Below are positions 8,073 through 17,390 of a DNA stretch of 64,000 bases, in pieces. Each line of letters begins with the position of its first letter. Within the stretch, counting starts at the first letter, position 1. Both the position numbers and the translations under genes were made by a program. Origin of the DNA: CAYXVF01 sp964468125 (GTDB lineage: Bacteria; Myxococcota; XYA12-FULL-58-9; CAYXVF01); contig CAYXVF010000010.1 in NCBI GenBank assembly GCA_964468125.1, forward strand, positions 1 through 64,000, read 5' to 3'. The notes beneath the pieces are model-generated. The model searched no databases. It was not told where the DNA came from and was given only the letters and a program-made list of their open reading frames with translations.

Positions 8073-9863
8073 TCAAAAAAAGCCCGCACGAACCACCCGC
8101 CCCGTGGCTCCGACGAGCCAATATCGGATGATGTTCTCGCCCTCTTCGTCCTGGTAGCGAGAGCGATGAAGGCCGAGGAAGTTCTCCGAGACGCCGGTGG
8201 GAATGAAGCTCACATTACCCCCTTGGATCTGCACAAACAGCCCGTTGTCTCCCGCCGCAAAGGTCGAGCCGCCGACGACCTCGACCGCGGAGACAAATCC
8301 GGGCGGCACGCCTCGAATCGACGCAGCGGGGCAATCCTCCAGCGAAAAATCGAGACCGAACACTGCGCCCGCGGCGCCCGCTGTGAAGAAGTTGCCGTTG
8401 TCCACATCCACGGTCGTGAGCAGAGGGTTCTCGTCGAGTGGAGGATCAGGCGTGGCGCACGAAGGCGCAAGCCACGTCTCCATCAACGGGTTGGCCATCG
8501 TGGCAGCTCCCACGTCTAGTGTCACCACCGTGCCACTCGAGCCGACCGCCGTTATCCGATTGTTGGACACGGCGACGCTGCGCAGGGTCTCGTCCAACCG
8601 TCGGAAGCAGTCGGGACACAGGGTGGTGCATATCCCATTCATACCGCAGGCGTTCGCCACCGGACCACAGATGTCTACGCCCCCGACGCATCCGGTTCCG
8701 GTCGAGGCGGCGGCGTCGCAGCATTGGCCGTCTTCTGGCAGACAATCGCAGGTCGTCTTGCGCGGATTGCATTGGGCGGGGCAAGAGGGATAGAGCCGCC
8801 CACCACAGCCACCCAGTGTCGGATCGCTCCCGCAGTCGTCGTCGGTGGAGAAGCGAAAGGGAATGCCCTGCTGGGCGGTCCAGGCATTCAGGTCCTCGAG
8901 CTGACTCATCATCAAGCCGCCCCGCGCCACGGCCGAGTTCGACTGGCCGAGGAAGCTCAGCACCGCGCCGTCTTCGCCCACCGCAACCACCGTGAGGTTG
9001 TCATCGGTGACTTCCACGTGCAGGTCGAAGAGCGTCGCCGTGAACAGCTCGGCGGGATCGAGTCGTTCGTCATCGTCATCGCAGACCAAACCGATGCCAT
9101 CTCCGTCTACGTCGAGCTGACTCTCCGATGGGTCCGCCGCGTCGCCCGGACCGAGGCATCCTTCGTCCGCTCCGACGTTGTTCGTATCGCGCAGCGGTCG
9201 GAGGGTACCGTTCGGCGTCGTGCGACAATTGTCGTCGCAGTTCGCCGGGGCACCGGGCAGGCCACACACCGACGTCACCCCGCCGTAGTTGCCACTCCAA
9301 CCATCGCCGTTTCCGTCATCCGGGATGCCGTCGCCATCAAAGTCGGGGCAGGCCGGGTCGATCCGAGTGACGGGACTGAATAGTGGCGGGATTTCTTCGG
9401 TGCCGAGGCCTGCAATCTTTCGCCATTCACCGTCCGTTGGATCACCGTCGTAGTTCGGGTCGGGATGGTAGTAGAGAACGGTTCCGTTCCAACCGACAGC
9501 GAACATCTCTCCGTCCGATTCGTCTTCGAGCCCGAAGCGCCGACCATTGTTGAGTCCAACAATCGCAGTCAGGTTCTCCGTCGTTGGGGTAGGCATTTCC
9601 GTCCAGTCACCGCCGCGGTTCGTGATGACCGTGCCGTACCAGCCTACGATGAAGACTTCACCTCGCGCGTTCGCCCAGGCGTCGTTGAATGTCGTGTCCC
9701 CGGTTCCGTGGTTGACCACCTCGAAACGCCAGCGCGGGTTGTCCGGATCGATCGTCTCCTCTGGCGCTACCGAGCTCGGCGAACCTTCGGAGCACGCCGC
9801 GGCCACGAGCGCCATCGCAAATGTGCAGGAGACCGCAAAGGTGCGTGAGTATGCTCTGTTCAT
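8073..9863 (-). CDS. Lipoprotein with beta-propeller-like repeats
   Basis: This 596-residue protein starts at ATG 9863; the upstream in-frame extension lacks signal features. A lipobox (LVAAAC, Cys24) predicts a lipoprotein. The body has repeated FIVGWYGTVI / FAVGWNGTVL / VAVGEDGAVL / TAVGSSGTVV / FAAGDNGLFV elements, typical of Ycf48/BNR-like propeller blades. Between blades lie a calcium-type segment (DFDGDGIPDDGNGDG, then DVDGDGIGLVCDDDD) and a Cys-rich insertion around residues ~390-480. It is expected on the outer membrane or cell surface. It is transcribed divergently from the vWA lipoprotein gene across a 128-base spacer. The exact ligand or partner is unknown. Confidence 0.75.
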   Translation of the reverse strand: MNRAYSRTFAVSCTFAMALVAAACSEGSPSSVAPEETIDPDNPRWRFEVVNHGTGDTTFNDAWANARGEVFIVGWYGTVITNRGGDWTEMPTPTTENLTAIVGLNNGRRFGLEDESDGEMFAVGWNGTVLYYHPDPNYDGDPTDGEWRKIAGLGTEEIPPLFSPVTRIDPACPDFDGDGIPDDGNGDGWSGNYGGVTSVCGLPGAPANCDDNCRTTPNGTLRPLRDTNNVGADEGCLGPGDAADPSESQLDVDGDGIGLVCDDDDERLDPAELFTATLFDLHVEVTDDNLTVVAVGEDGAVLSFLGQSNSAVARGGLMMSQLEDLNAWTAQQGIPFRFSTDDDCGSDPTLGGCGGRLYPSCPAQCNPRKTTCDCLPEDGQCCDAAASTGTGCVGGVDICGPVANACGMNGICTTLCPDCFRRLDETLRSVAVSNNRITAVGSSGTVVTLDVGAATMANPLMETWLAPSCATPDPPLDENPLLTTVDVDNGNFFTAGAAGAVFGLDFSLEDCPAASIRGVPPGFVSAVEVVGGSTFAAGDNGLFVQIQGGNVSFIPTGVSENFLGLHRSRYQDEEGENIIRYWLVGATGRVVRAGFF

Positions 9864-9926
9864 GACGGTCCGTAGGATAGCCGCTCCGAGCGGCAACCAC
9901 CATGGGAACGCGCACACCGCACCTTT

Positions 9927-9943
9927 CCGTACAGACGGTACGG
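9927..9943. promoter_or_regulatory. Palindrome in divergent lipoprotein promoter region
   Basis: A perfect 6-base inverted repeat (CCGTAC, 5-base spacer, GTACGG) sits in the 128-base spacer between the divergent lipoprotein genes at 9863 (minus) and 9992 (plus). The symmetry and position fit an operator for a dimeric regulator controlling both genes. No known consensus was recognised, and chance occurrence cannot be excluded. Confidence 0.3.
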
Positions 9944-9991
9944 AGGTTTGTCCCGTTGGCGGACCGCTCCACACACGCTAAACTCCGTCGC

Positions 9992-12049
9992 ATGCGAAGT
10001 GTTCTCGCCATAGCCATGCTCCTGTTCTCAACCGCTGCCTGCTCGGACGCCGAGCTGTACGCGACCACCGGCATCGAGCCCTTTACTCCGGACCGGGTCG
10101 CGGTGGCCGGCGAGCTGTGCACCGAAGACACTTCTGGATCGCGTTTTCCGGTCAAGGTTCTTCTGATCGTTGACGGTTCGCAGGACATGTTCCGCGCGGA
10201 CCCGAATGGCGAGCGCTTCTTTGGACCACCGGGCGCCATCAGCAACTTCATCGATCGAAACCGGAGCCAGCCGAACGTGAGCTTTGGATTCGTCGAGCTC
10301 GCGTCGAACGCGGTCGCCGTGCCGCAGCCAGACGGTCAGCAGTTCTTTCGCCCACAGGATCCACAGATTTCCCTGGCCCTCACCCAGCTGCAAACCCCTC
10401 CGGTCGACCCTCAGCGCAGCAACCGGGACATTCTCAACGCCCTGTCGCAGGCGGAGTCCTTCATCAGCACGGACATGTCGAATTCGACTCCGGGCGAGAT
10501 CCTGCGCACCCGCTACGTCGTGTTCATGCTCCTCGCAGGCCCGCCGGTTCCCAACCCGGGGCTCGAGGATGCGCTCGCGCCGCGCACTCAGCAATTGCGC
10601 GATTTCGTGCTCGGCCGGGGCGCGCTCGATTTCTCCCTCAACATCGGCCTGCTCTACTACGGGCCGCGGAGCATCGACCAGGGCGGGGCCCCCTTCAACT
10701 GCTACCTCTCCCAGGGCGCGTGCGCGTGCCCCACAGTGGTCCCGGGCGACGCCTATTGCGCGACGTTCTGTGACGTGAACGCGGGAACGATCGACTACGA
10801 GGGCCGCGTCGAGGAAGCTCAGGAGATCTACGAAGCGTTGACCTTCGTCGGCAACGGCAGCTTTCAGCTCTTTCCCTGCGCTAGCTCGATCGACACGAGT
10901 GTTGATGTCGTGACGAGCACCGTCCAGCTCGTGAAGAAGGACATCGTAGCGTTCAACCAGAACGTGATACTCGGCGAAGAAGAAGTCCTGGCCGACTCCG
11001 ACGGTGATGGCTTGAGCGACCAGGACGAGGACATCGCTGGGACACTCAAAGACAATCCAGACAGCGACGGCGACGGACTGAGTGACCGCATCGAGTTCCG
11101 TCTGTTCCCGAGGCAAGACCCGCTAGACGGCACCGACCGACCTCGCTCGTGTTTCGATCCCGGCCCCGGCGGCGTAATTCCCGACCGCGACTTCGATCTC
11201 CTGAACGACTGCGAGGAAGGGCTGCTCGAAACTTCACCGTCGATCCCAGACACGGATGGTGACGGCCTTCCGGACTATCTAGAGGTCGCGGCAGGAACGA
11301 TTCCCACTTCGGGAGACGACCGGCTCCTCGACCTCGACGGCGACGGCGTGGGTAACGGCGTCGAGGTGTTGGCACATACGAACCCGCGTACGAACGATGC
11401 ACTGTTGCGCGACCAAGAATCCTATCGCAATCAGGTCATAGACCTCGGAAGTCGAACGGTTCCGCTGATGGAGGACTCGGATGACCTGCGTGCGGTCACC
11501 TTTCTGCGGGCCTCGGAGAACGTAGTCGGCGGGCCCGCCTATCTCGCCTGGGATCCTTCAACGAACACCCTTGAGTGGGCGGACGCGCGACTCACGAGCG
11601 CGCCGCAGTACGACCCGATTCCCGAGGAAATCACGACGTCCGGCGAATACATTCTCCAGGCCCAAACCCAACTCGGCGTCGATCCCGTAACAGGCGATCC
11701 GATTTTCGATTTCGCATCGATCACCGTTTTCGTGGATGTCAATCAGTTGCCGCCGTTCCCGGTCACAGTGAATCCGCTCATCACGCTGGCGGACCTGAAT
11801 TGCTACGACGTTCGAATCAGCAACATCAAACTCGTCGAGACTCTGCCCACCGTCTCGGAGCCGGAGCGTGGCCTAAACAGGGTGTTGGTCTTCTTCACCC
11901 AGGGCCCGTCGGATCGACTTTCATCGCCGGGCATTGCCTCGGTGGCGGAGTTCCGAATCCGGTATCAATGCAACGACGAAGGGGTGTGTAATCGCACGCC
12001 AGGAGGGGCTACCCTGCCTCTGACCCTGGACTCCTTCGTAGGTCGGTGA
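9992..12049 (+). CDS. vWA-domain lipoprotein with calcium-binding repeats
   Basis: This 685-residue protein starts at ATG 9992 with a lipobox (FSTAAC, Cys17). Residues ~47-260 resemble a von Willebrand A domain: the first strand reads VKVLLIVDGSQDM, where the MIDAS DxSxS motif is present as DGSQD, so metal coordination may be altered. A Cys pair region (~235-265) follows. Residues ~333-440 contain DxDxDG loops (DSDGDGLSDQDED, DSDGDGLSDRIEF, DTDGDGLPDYLEV, DLDGDGVGNGVEV), thrombospondin type 3-like calcium sites. It overlaps the next lipoprotein gene (GTGA) and heads a likely operon with a Ser/Thr kinase. A surface adhesion or sensing role is inferred. Confidence 0.8.
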   Translation: MRSVLAIAMLLFSTAACSDAELYATTGIEPFTPDRVAVAGELCTEDTSGSRFPVKVLLIVDGSQDMFRADPNGERFFGPPGAISNFIDRNRSQPNVSFGFVELASNAVAVPQPDGQQFFRPQDPQISLALTQLQTPPVDPQRSNRDILNALSQAESFISTDMSNSTPGEILRTRYVVFMLLAGPPVPNPGLEDALAPRTQQLRDFVLGRGALDFSLNIGLLYYGPRSIDQGGAPFNCYLSQGACACPTVVPGDAYCATFCDVNAGTIDYEGRVEEAQEIYEALTFVGNGSFQLFPCASSIDTSVDVVTSTVQLVKKDIVAFNQNVILGEEEVLADSDGDGLSDQDEDIAGTLKDNPDSDGDGLSDRIEFRLFPRQDPLDGTDRPRSCFDPGPGGVIPDRDFDLLNDCEEGLLETSPSIPDTDGDGLPDYLEVAAGTIPTSGDDRLLDLDGDGVGNGVEVLAHTNPRTNDALLRDQESYRNQVIDLGSRTVPLMEDSDDLRAVTFLRASENVVGGPAYLAWDPSTNTLEWADARLTSAPQYDPIPEEITTSGEYILQAQTQLGVDPVTGDPIFDFASITVFVDVNQLPPFPVTVNPLITLADLNCYDVRISNIKLVETLPTVSEPERGLNRVLVFFTQGPSDRLSSPGIASVAEFRIRYQCNDEGVCNRTPGGATLPLTLDSFVGR

Positions 12050-12552
12050 ACGTGATCAGAATGAGATTGGCAGCGACGCTGCTCCTCGCCGGTTCCCTCC
12101 TCGCCGTCGCGGCAGGATGCGACCCCAACTCCGAGCGCGCCTTCAGATCAGGACGTGGATTCAACCCCTGCATCGAATCGATCCCTGCATGCGACGGGGA
12201 GTTTGCCCAGTGCGTTCTCGATGAGAACAGCTACACGGATTTTCGTTTCCCCGGGGTGATCAAGTTCCTCGTGGACGCGAACCCGGACGACCGAATTCGC
12301 GTTCTCATTTTCTTCGAGCAACTGCAGGATGCAGGCCTGTTCACCGAGATCGTTTGGAACGAGCCCGGCTGCTCCGACCTCCAGGTCTGGGAGAGCAACG
12401 GTCTCGACCTGTTCGCAGAGGTCGACCAACAGAACGTCTTCTCCCGGATCGAGCGTGTCTTCGAGGGGGGAGAGCACCTGATCGTGATCGACAGCGACAT
12501 GGTCGCTCAGACCTCCATTGGGATCGAAATCGTCGAACCCGGAGAGATTTGA
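12046..12552 (+). CDS. Small lipoprotein of unknown function
   Basis: This 168-residue product begins at GTG 12046, overlapping the preceding stop by 4 bases (GTGA), which implies translational coupling. An N-terminal hydrophobic stretch ends in a lipobox (AVAAGC, Cys25). Four further cysteines in CIESIPACDGEFAQC and a later PGCSD could form disulfides. The rest is a small alpha/beta domain rich in acidic residues. No known family was recognised. It lies between the vWA lipoprotein and a membrane Ser/Thr kinase gene that starts 10 bases downstream, so it may belong to the same surface-signalling unit. Confidence 0.75.
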   Translation: MNVIRMRLAATLLLAGSLLAVAAGCDPNSERAFRSGRGFNPCIESIPACDGEFAQCVLDENSYTDFRFPGVIKFLVDANPDDRIRVLIFFEQLQDAGLFTEIVWNEPGCSDLQVWESNGLDLFAEVDQQNVFSRIERVFEGGEHLIVIDSDMVAQTSIGIEIVEPGEI

Positions 12553-12562
12553 CCTCACCTCT

Positions 12563-13969
12563 ATGAGCGACGAGCTCGCAGGACTCCCGGAGAGCATCGA
12601 CCGCTACCGCATCGTCGGTCTTCTCGGACGCGGAGGCATGGGCCGGATCGTTCGCGGCCACGATCCAAAGCTGAAGCGAGACGTCGCGCTCAAGCTGGTC
12701 GAGCCTCTCGCCGTTGCTCCGGAAGACCTCGCGGAGTTGCGCTACCTCTTTCATCGAGAAGCGCGGGCGACCGCTCAGTTGCGCCATCCAGGAATCATCG
12801 AGGTATATGACTACTCTGGCCCGGACGCGGAGCTCATGTACCTCGCCTGCGAGCTGATGGAAGCGCCGACGCTCTACGAGGTATTGAAGGAGCGAGGCGG
12901 GCCTCTGACACCCAGGGTCACCGCCGCCGCCGCTTTCGAGCTCTGCGCCGCGCTGGAGGTCGCCCACGCCGCGGGAATCATCCACCGGGACATCAAGCTC
13001 GAGAACATCTTCTGGTCGGTCGCCGGACGCTTGGTGTTGAGCGATTTTGGCATCGCTAAGGCTCTCGGGAATGGACAGGCCAAGCTCGGAGCGACGGTGC
13101 AGTTCGGGCAAACCAACATCTACGGCTCCCCCGCGTTCATGGCTCCGGAGCAGCTCCAAAGCGGTCACGCGGATCAACGCAGCGACCTTCACGCTTTGGG
13201 CGCGGTCATGTTCGAATGTCTGACCGGCGCCCAGGCCTTCCAGGGCGAAAGCATTCAGCAGATCGTCGACAACGTGCTTCAAGGGCGGCGGACGCTTCGG
13301 CCGATTCCGGCAACGGCTCCCGCCTCCCTCACCCGTTTGATCGACGAGCTCCTAGAAGTCGAGCCTGAAAAGCGTCCTGGGAGCGCGGCGGACGTGAAGG
13401 CGCGCCTTCGGGAAATCTTGGACGAGCTCGACGTGGGCGACCCGCGTCCATGGCTCGTAGACTTCGGCTCCCTCGACGACATGGACGCCGACGCCAACGA
13501 GTTCGAGCACGACCCGGAGGGTGAAGTCGAAACCGCGCTGTTCCAGGACGTGGGCAACACGATTCGCATCAATCGCGACCGCATGCGGCCCCGCAGCTCC
13601 CGGGCTCCATTCGTGTTCGCCATGGTGACCGTCGCTGTCGGACTGGGGATCGGCATCTCGGTCATCAATCAGCTCGTCGATTTCCCGAACATGAAGGAGC
13701 TCTTCAACAACCCGGGCCTTGTGCAGCCCGATGAGGACATCTTCCTGCTCCTTCGCTTTCCCGGAAAAGGTCGGGTGACCGTCGACGGTCACGAAATGGG
13801 GACCTTCGAGGAAAGAGTGAGGCTCGCCCTGACGGCCGGCGAGCATCTGCTCGAAGTTCACACCACGATCGGCCGCGCGCAAAGGAAGGTCATGCTCCTG
13901 TCCGGGACCGAGCCCGTCGTGGAGTTTGAAGACGCCGCATTCCAGCCGGTGGCCAAACGAGGCCAATAA
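12563..13969 (+). CDS. Transmembrane Ser/Thr protein kinase (Hanks type)
   Basis: This 468-residue protein starts at ATG 12563. Kinase domain residues ~13-285 show the Gly loop GLLGRGGMG, the catalytic Lys in VALKLVEP (~42), HRDIKLEN (~140), SDFGIAK (~160) and GSPAFMAPEQ, so it should be active. A linker follows, then one membrane span at ~348-372 and a ~95-residue outer part with GKGRVTVDGHEMGTFEERV, resembling a PEGA-like beta domain. The kinase is cytoplasmic and its C-terminus periplasmic. It follows two lipoprotein genes by short spacers, and the FHA protein at 3539-5902 is a possible phosphothreonine reader, though no direct link can be shown. Confidence 0.9.
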   Translation: MSDELAGLPESIDRYRIVGLLGRGGMGRIVRGHDPKLKRDVALKLVEPLAVAPEDLAELRYLFHREARATAQLRHPGIIEVYDYSGPDAELMYLACELMEAPTLYEVLKERGGPLTPRVTAAAAFELCAALEVAHAAGIIHRDIKLENIFWSVAGRLVLSDFGIAKALGNGQAKLGATVQFGQTNIYGSPAFMAPEQLQSGHADQRSDLHALGAVMFECLTGAQAFQGESIQQIVDNVLQGRRTLRPIPATAPASLTRLIDELLEVEPEKRPGSAADVKARLREILDELDVGDPRPWLVDFGSLDDMDADANEFEHDPEGEVETALFQDVGNTIRINRDRMRPRSSRAPFVFAMVTVAVGLGIGISVINQLVDFPNMKELFNNPGLVQPDEDIFLLLRFPGKGRVTVDGHEMGTFEERVRLALTAGEHLLEVHTTIGRAQRKVMLLSGTEPVVEFEDAAFQPVAKRGQ

Positions 13970-13991
13970 GTAGTGCGGACGATTCACGGGA

Positions 13992-14710
13992 ATGCTCACG
14001 GTCGGGCTGCTCTCCTGCGCCAGCACCTCTCCGGAGCGTTTCGCAGTGCAGCTCACGGACGACGAAGACGAGCTCGCCACTGCCCTCGGCCACGAGCAGG
14101 GCCACGTCGCGAAGAGCGACGGAGTCGTTCGGCTCTTGATCCAACTTCTGTTCTCCCTCCTGACCGGGGCGGCGCGGGCGGTGCTGAGCCTGAGCCAGAC
14201 CGAAGCCGGTGACCTCGTCGCTGGCGCGACCGATCTCACCACTCGTGTCGCGCTGATTTCGCCCGTCTCGCGCAGCCAAGAGCGGGAAGCGGACCGCGCC
14301 GGAGTCGAGCTCGCTCATCTCGCGGGCTACGACCCGGACGCACTCGGTCGACTGCTCCTGCGATTGTCGAGATTCCTCCCGGACCGCCAGGCCAGCTGGC
14401 TCGACGACCACCCACCGGCCCAAGAACGGGCGGCAAGACCGTGTCGAGCCTCACCTACGGAGTGGCGTTTGACATCCCCGCGAGCTGGACCGTCCAGCGC
14501 CGCGGGACGGTCATGGTTGCCCACCGAGACGGGTGCACGATCACGCTCCGAGAAGTGCCGGGTCTCTTCAAGAATGCCACGCCCGTCGCTTTCACATACG
14601 TTTTTAGCAGCTCGGCGAGCCAGGACTTGAACCTCACCGTCGCCTTCACCGATATCGCCGATGAATTTGAGTCTTTCAGCATCAACATCAACAGTCTGTC
14701 GCGGTTCTGA
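13992..14710 (+). pseudogene. Broken M48 metalloprotease gene
   Basis: From 13992 the frame starts like a secretion signal and soon runs into EDELATALGHEQGHVAKSD, with an intact HExxH zinc motif, then SRSQEREADRAG with the third ligand Glu and DDHPPAQERAA, all hallmarks of Oma87/BepA-like M48 peptidases. About 70-90 residues normally present before the HExxH appear deleted. After ~14440 the frame shifts; the last part (LTYGVAFDIPASWTVQRRG and following, to TGA 14708-14710) continues a C-terminal domain in another frame. An N-terminal deletion plus frameshift make function unlikely. A single assembly error could account for the frameshift but not for the missing N-terminal block. Confidence 0.6.
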
Positions 14711-14730
14711 CGTGTCGCTCAGGGGAGGCC

Positions 14731-16095
14731 ATGGGAATTCTGGGCATCGCCGTTTCGCTCGGCGGTTTGATGTACCTGGCGTACCGAGGAATCAATGTGG
14801 TGATCCTCGCGCCCTTGATGGCAATCGTGGCGTGCATCTTCGGCGGCGCTCCGCTTCTGGCGAGTTATACCGAGGTGTTCATGCCGGCGCTCGGCGGCTA
14901 CCTCGTGCGCTACTTTCCCCTGTTCCTACTGGGCGCGATATTCGGAAAGCTGATGGGCGACAGCGGCGCCGCCGGCACCATCGGCCGCGTGATTGCGGAG
15001 CGCATCGGAAACGAGCGCGCGGTGGTGGCGGTGACCCTGTCCTGCGCGCTGCTCACCTATGGCGGTGTTTCGCTCTTCGTCGTGGCCTTCGCCATGTACC
15101 CGATCGCGAGGGACCTGTTTGACCGCGGTAAGGTGTCTCACACGTTGATCCCCGGGGCGATCGCCCTCGGCTCCTTCACTTTCACGATGACCGCGCTTCC
15201 GGGTACCCCCGCCATTCAGAACGCGATCCCCATGCCCTACTTCGGCACCACGCTCTACGCGGCGCCCCTACTGGGCACGTTTGCAGGATTGGTCATGGCG
15301 GGCGCGGGGCTCGGCTGGCTGAGCGGCCGCGCGAAGCGTCTGCCGAGGCGCCAACCCGCCACCGCGCATGAAGAAGTCGCACCCCAGGAAGGGCCACGCT
15401 TCTGGGTCGCCATTGCGCCCCTGTTGTGCGTGCTGCTCTCGAATTTTGTGCTCACTAAATTCCTGCTCCCGGGGATGGATACGAGCTATTTGCAGAGCGA
15501 CGCCTTCGGCAACAAGGAGCTCCAGGACGTACTCGGCATCTGGTCGATCGTGCTGGCAATGGCAGCCGCGATCGTGCTCCTCCTCGCCCTTCTTCGCTCG
15601 CATTTGGCGACACCGCTCGAATCGATGAATCGGGGAACGCTCGGCAGCTTTCTACCGATCTTCAATACCGCGTCCGAGGTGGGCTACGGCGCCACCGTCG
15701 CGTCGCTTCCCGCCTTCGCCTCGATCAAGGCGGCGATCCTCGGCATCTTTCCGCAGGTCCCCCTGGTGAGCGAAGCGATCGCAGTCAACGTTCTCGCTGG
15801 AATCACCGGATCCGCATCGGGCGGGATGAGCATTGCCCTCGAAGCCCTCGCCACTCAGTACCTCGAAATGGCGGAGAAGACCGGTGTGTCACCGGAGCTC
15901 CTACACCGCGTGGCGAGCCTCGCCGCGGGTGGTCTCGACACCCTTCCCCACAACGGTGCGGTGATCACCCTCCTTGCGATCTGCGGCATGACGCACCGAC
16001 AGAGCTACTACGACATCTTCATCGTCGCGGTCGTGATCCCCTTTTCCACGACGGCGGGAATCGTGGTGTTGGGCTCGCTCCTAGGCAGCTTCTGA
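14731..16095 (+). CDS. GntP/CitM-type carboxylate or gluconate permease
   Basis: This 454-residue inner-membrane protein has about 12 hydrophobic segments. GntP-superfamily features are visible: the opening helix GIAVSLGGLMYLAYRGI, the FGKLMGDSGAA segment, two re-entrant-like motifs (PGTPAIQN and NGAVITLL near residues ~155 and ~412) and the paired NVLAGITGSASGG stretch. Substrates of the family are gluconate, citrate-like and short-chain hydroxy acids taken up with protons or sodium; which one applies here is unknown. It starts at ATG 14731 just after the broken protease gene and is monocistronic as far as the sequence shows. Confidence 0.85.
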   Translation: MGILGIAVSLGGLMYLAYRGINVVILAPLMAIVACIFGGAPLLASYTEVFMPALGGYLVRYFPLFLLGAIFGKLMGDSGAAGTIGRVIAERIGNERAVVAVTLSCALLTYGGVSLFVVAFAMYPIARDLFDRGKVSHTLIPGAIALGSFTFTMTALPGTPAIQNAIPMPYFGTTLYAAPLLGTFAGLVMAGAGLGWLSGRAKRLPRRQPATAHEEVAPQEGPRFWVAIAPLLCVLLSNFVLTKFLLPGMDTSYLQSDAFGNKELQDVLGIWSIVLAMAAAIVLLLALLRSHLATPLESMNRGTLGSFLPIFNTASEVGYGATVASLPAFASIKAAILGIFPQVPLVSEAIAVNVLAGITGSASGGMSIALEALATQYLEMAEKTGVSPELLHRVASLAAGGLDTLPHNGAVITLLAICGMTHRQSYYDIFIVAVVIPFSTTAGIVVLGSLLGSF

Positions 16096-16428
16096 CCTTG
16101 GATCCGCGGCGGCGCGCGGGCAGGTCTCACTGCGAAGGCGCGAGGTCAGCGCGTACGCGGTGGAGTCCGTCACCCCCTGAATGTCGTCTTCGATCGGCGC
16201 ATCCGCCCGAACCCGGATCGCAAGCGGTACGAAGTCCGGACTCCGGTTGAAGTACGGGCAATCGTTCAACATGGATGGCGGTTTGAGTTGGACCACCGTG
16301 CCGGCGAGGTCCGGGGGGAGGCCGGCCCCCTCGACCTTCTCGCCGGGGCGGTAGGTGGCGCCCAGGTGAATGCAGCCCGAAAGAACCGAGAGGGCAACGA
16401 GGGCGAGGGGAGCACTCAAGCATCTCAT
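16081..16428 (-). CDS. Small lipoprotein, last gene of a five-gene operon
   Basis: This 115-residue product starts at ATG 16428, overlapping the esterase stop as ATGA. A lipobox (SVLSGC, Cys19) predicts lipid attachment. The mature part has two more Cys (NDCPYF and SETCPRAA) and a beta-rich core (LAGTVVQLKPPS, FVPLAIRVRADAP). No known family was recognised. It ends 15 bases inside the 3' end of the convergent permease gene. Its tight coupling suggests it serves the same envelope process as the esterase and ATPase of the operon. Confidence 0.7.
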   Translation of the reverse strand: MRCLSAPLALVALSVLSGCIHLGATYRPGEKVEGAGLPPDLAGTVVQLKPPSMLNDCPYFNRSPDFVPLAIRVRADAPIEDDIQGVTDSTAYALTSRLRSETCPRAAADPRSEAA

Positions 16429-17390
16429 GATGGGAGATGTTCGGTCAGAAACGCGAAGCTGTCCTCCCAGAATTGTTGCGCCTCGTCGCGCCAGAGCATC
16501 ATCTGAAAGGCGTGGGGCTGCTGCGCGTACCAAACGAGCTTGGCTTCGGCACCGCGCTGCCACAAGGCCTTTGCGAGGCGTTCCGAATCAGCCGCGATCG
16601 GGTCCGCATCGCCGCAGCCGATGAACGTGGCGGGCCAAGGGTTCGTGAGCGCGCGCTCGGACTCCAAGAGAACCAGCGGATCGGCCAGGAGCACGGCGGG
16701 GTCTCCCTGCTGCCAATCCGGCGTGTAGGACTTGGTCACCGTTCGGATCCGATCCATCACTAACCAGCTCTTGACCCGCGGGTCACCTACGAAGCGCTCG
16801 GGCGCGGTGACCTGAAGAATTCCGCATGCGGGCATGATGGCGGACGGCACCAAGCCGAGGGAGTGAATCCGCTGCGCAACTGGGTGGTCGAGCTCCATGC
16901 ACACCGCGGCGGTGAGCGCGCATGTGAGGTTCGCGCCCGCTGACTCACCTGCGATCACCAAGCGGCCGGGATCCGCACCATAGAGCGCCGCGTGCTCCAG
17001 CACCCATTGGAGCGCATCGGCGACGTCTTCCAGGGCCGCGGGGTACGGATTCCGGGGGGCCAATCGATAGTTCAGGTTGAAACAGGCATACCCTGCCCGC
17101 GCGAGCTGCACGCCTGCGAGCCAATGACTGTCTTTGCTGAGAATCCGGAAGGCTCCGCCATGTATGTAGATTGCAACCGGCAGAGGCTCACTGCGCTCGC
17201 GAGGCCGATAGACGTCGAGCAGATGAGCGGGATCACCGCCCGGGCGATAGGGAAGATCGGCAATCCGCTCGACCGACTGGTCGCGGTGGGCGGGGTGAAT
17301 TCGTCCGATCCAGTCCGCCGTGTTGAAGACCGTTTCCACGAAGCGCGACCCAACGCTCCTTCGCCATTCTCGTGCTCTCGGCCACATCAT
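16425..17390 (-). CDS. HSL-family alpha/beta-hydrolase (esterase/lipase)
   Basis: This 321-residue protein shows the oxyanion-hole HGGAF motif (HSL family HGGG/A), a nucleophile elbow GESAGAN with Ser, and a C-terminal Asp/His pair in GCGDADPI and QQPHAFQ. These give the complete Ser-Asp-His triad of bacterial carboxylesterases acting on short acyl esters. The start ATG at 17390 overlaps the stop of the ATPase gene (ATGA), which argues for it over an ATG at 17414 or longer in-frame extensions. No export signal is visible. Coupling to an ATPase, a TPR protein and a Cys-rich protein is unusual for this family. Confidence 0.85.
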   Translation of the reverse strand: MMWPRAREWRRSVGSRFVETVFNTADWIGRIHPAHRDQSVERIADLPYRPGGDPAHLLDVYRPRERSEPLPVAIYIHGGAFRILSKDSHWLAGVQLARAGYACFNLNYRLAPRNPYPAALEDVADALQWVLEHAALYGADPGRLVIAGESAGANLTCALTAAVCMELDHPVAQRIHSLGLVPSAIMPACGILQVTAPERFVGDPRVKSWLVMDRIRTVTKSYTPDWQQGDPAVLLADPLVLLESERALTNPWPATFIGCGDADPIAADSERLAKALWQRGAEAKLVWYAQQPHAFQMMLWRDEAQQFWEDSFAFLTEHLPS

